From an uncultured Paracoccaceae bacterium (GTDB lineage Bacteria; Pseudomonadota; Alphaproteobacteria; Rhodobacterales; Rhodobacteraceae): a stretch of DNA of 6,913 nt. Positions 5,682 to 6,913 of this stretch are shown here, in pieces. The position numbers and the translations under genes are program-made. How positions within the stretch are numbered: the stretch's first letter is position 1; each line of letters starts with the position of its first letter. The stretch covers positions 1-6,913 of the forward strand of contig CALFSV010000132.1 in the NCBI GenBank assembly GCA_937916485.1, in the 5' to 3' direction. Under the pieces are notes generated by a model. It was not told the DNA's origin and ran no database searches. It was given only the letters and a program-made list of their open reading frames with translations.

Positions 5682-6913
5682 ATGGTGGATGGCAAAGTGC
5701 TGCTGTTCACTCGCAATGGCATTTTCCAAGTGCGATTGTACAAAGGCAAACGGCAGTACATCTACAAAAGCTTGAAGACACGAGACTTGGCTAAGGCACG
5801 TGAGTTGGCAGTACGTGCACACTATGAGTTAGAGTTCCGCAAAGAAGAACAGCTGCCACTGCAGATTAAACGCTTCAGTGATGTGTTGAATGAGTATGAA
5901 CGACTGCGTGAGAGCCAGAACCAACGTGGCACTTACAAGCACAGCAACAAAGCCAATCAACAGCAAACCAGTGATTACATGCTGCGCCAAATACGGCGTG
6001 TGAGCAAGTTTTGGCATGAGTTCTGTGGCAAGAAGCCAGTTGATAAGATAGATAATGCACTGCTGCGTGACTACGTTGATTGGCGACGTGACTACTATCA
6101 CCGTATGCCAGTAGAGCAGCGTCCAAAGAACCACAGCTTAAATCCAGCAGACAAAACACTTGAATGGGAAACTACCTTTGCACTCACTGTGCTGAAGTTT
6201 GCGCAAGAACGTGGCTACAGAGGCAACAAACCAACACCCACGTTTAGGCACAAAGCACAGCGCACTAAAACACGCCCAGCGTTTACACTGCGCGAATACA
6301 GCGTGTTGTACAAAGGCATTAGGCGCTGGATGCATGAAGAGAAAGATAACGCCAAGTGGCGCTATACACGTGAGCTGCTGCGTGACTATGTGTTGATACT
6401 TGCCAACAGTGGCATGCGTGTAGGCGAAGCTAACAACTTGCGTGTGGGTGACTTAGAGCGGTTTACCGATGAACGTGGTAGAGAAAACTACGCATTTAAC
6501 GTCAACGGCAAGACTGGAAAGCGTTATGTTATCCTGCGTGCCAATGCTGCGAGATACGTGGAACGTACGTTGGAGCGTAATGCTCGTTGGCAAGAAGAGT
6601 GGGCACGTACGGCTGAACTTGGTGTGAAACAACACAGCCGCAAAACAGCACAACACGATGATTGGCTGTTTCGAATGCCAGATGGCAACAAGATTATAAC
6701 GCTGATTGATCAATTTAACGAAGTTCTTAAGCGTGAAAATATCATGCACAACGCAGATGATGAGAAATATACGCTCTACAGTCTAAGGCATTTTTACGCT
6801 GTGCAGATGCTGCGACACGGCAAAGTTAATGTGTTTGATATTGCGCGGAACATGGGCACTAGTGTTCGCCGCCTGACAGAAGATTCCCAACGGCGACACG
6901 CTGTGCGATATTC
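5682..6913 (+). CDS. Tyrosine recombinase / phage-type integrase, 3' end incomplete and anomalous
   Basis: The frame is open from 5634 to the window edge without a stop; from the ATG at 5682 it gives 410 full codons. The N-terminal part (about 1-60) resembles an arm-binding domain, 65-190 a SAM-like core-binding domain, and 200-395 the catalytic domain. Catalytic elements seen: Arg246 in ANSGMRVGEANNL, Lys277 in NGKTGKRYVIL, and Arg369 in LYSLRHFYAVQML. IARNMGTSV (387-395) is the block that in relatives precedes the nucleophilic tyrosine by six or seven residues. Here codons 396 onward read RRLTEDSQRRH and the tyrosine column holds Asp or Ser. Codon use (many CGT, TTG, GCA, ACA) differs from secA, indicating transfer. 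The ribosome site is only a purine run (GAAGAAAAG); TTG at 5646 is an alternative start. The family cuts and rejoins DNA to integrate or excise elements; the exact relatives are not identified. Confidence 0.85.
   Translation, partial: MVDGKVLLFTRNGIFQVRLYKGKRQYIYKSLKTRDLAKARELAVRAHYELEFRKEEQLPLQIKRFSDVLNEYERLRESQNQRGTYKHSNKANQQQTSDYMLRQIRRVSKFWHEFCGKKPVDKIDNALLRDYVDWRRDYYHRMPVEQRPKNHSLNPADKTLEWETTFALTVLKFAQERGYRGNKPTPTFRHKAQRTKTRPAFTLREYSVLYKGIRRWMHEEKDNAKWRYTRELLRDYVLILANSGMRVGEANNLRVGDLERFTDERGRENYAFNVNGKTGKRYVILRANAARYVERTLERNARWQEEWARTAELGVKQHSRKTAQHDDWLFRMPDGNKIITLIDQFNEVLKRENIMHNADDEKYTLYSLRHFYAVQMLRHGKVNVFDIARNMGTSVRRLTEDSQRRHAVRY
6867..6913. other. GC-richer tail where the integrase loses family resemblance
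   Basis: After GTT at 6864-6866 (Val395) the composition changes: 28 of 47 bases are G or C, against 22 of 60 in 6721-6780. The arginine codons change from mostly CGT to CGC, CGC, CGG, CGA. The integrase frame stays open but reads unlike the family. Another frame, after a TGA at 6873-6875, reads QKIPNGDTLCDI, and the opposite strand is also open, both plausible as ordinary coding sequence. This is what a junction to other DNA would look like, but 47 bases are too few to be sure. Confidence 0.4.

Larger units (their letters stand above)
5553..6913. mobile_element. Left part of a putative integrated element next to secA
   Basis: From the base after the secA stop codon the DNA becomes AT-rich: 19 of 60 bases are G or C in 5581-5640, 25 of 60 in 6121-6180 and 22 of 60 in 6721-6780, against 42 of 60 in secA 4501-4560. 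The segment carries a repeat cluster and then a tyrosine recombinase gene, the usual organisation at one end of a prophage, integrative element or genomic island. The right end is not visible and no copy of the secA end is seen, so the boundaries and element type are unknown. An assembly join between two organisms would look the same. Confidence 0.6.

Noticed and set aside
5829..6335. Several minus-strand open frames of 65-101 codons inside the integrase region
   Set aside because: They are antisense to a frame carrying clear recombinase motifs, lack ribosome sites I can support, and are cysteine/histidine-rich shadow translations.

Overview
The first 5.5 kb looks like chromosome of an alphaproteobacterium, most likely a member of the Rhodobacteraceae (Roseobacter group). 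The coding sequence is GC-rich (one secA line counted by hand is 70% G+C). The proteins have a Rhodobacterales look, and the gene order (a parvulin isomerase divergent from secA, with argJ and a MutT-type Nudix gene downstream) is one I associate with that order. The taxonomic call is inference from remembered family patterns, not a search.

Layout. Positions 1-156 are a left flank with no convincing gene and one hairpin. From 2640 down to 157, three tightly packed genes read leftwards as an apparent operon: an exported parvulin-type peptidyl-prolyl isomerase, argJ (arginine biosynthesis) and a MutT/Nudix hydrolase. The gaps are 4 nt between the first two and an ATGA overlap between the last two. 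A roughly 190-bp divergent intergenic region separates them from secA, which reads rightwards (2832-5552) and is complete from the ATPase motifs to the C-terminal metal-binding tail. SecA drives proteins across the inner membrane and the parvulin is predicted to help fold exported proteins, so the divergent pair is functionally coherent. ArgJ and MutT are housekeeping passengers.

Immediately after the secA stop codon the composition drops sharply (32% G+C for 5581-5640, 37% for 6721-6780). This AT-rich part holds an unusual cluster of short direct and inverted repeats (about 5587-5657). It is followed by an unterminated ORF, running to the window edge, that encodes a tyrosine recombinase (phage-type integrase) with codon use unlike its neighbours. 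This looks like the left edge of an integrated element abutting secA. The integrase keeps its first catalytic arginine (R246), a lysine in the beta-hairpin (K277) and the second arginine box (R369). At codon 396 (position 6867), however, the sequence stops resembling the family and becomes GC-richer, and the expected nucleophilic tyrosine is absent. The gene is therefore truncated or fused to other DNA, catalytically altered, or part of an assembly join near the end of the window.

The most interesting items are the repeat cluster, which can be read as an attachment-site-like arrangement (paired 11-bp repeats on both sides of a 9-bp inverted repeat), and the broken end of the integrase.
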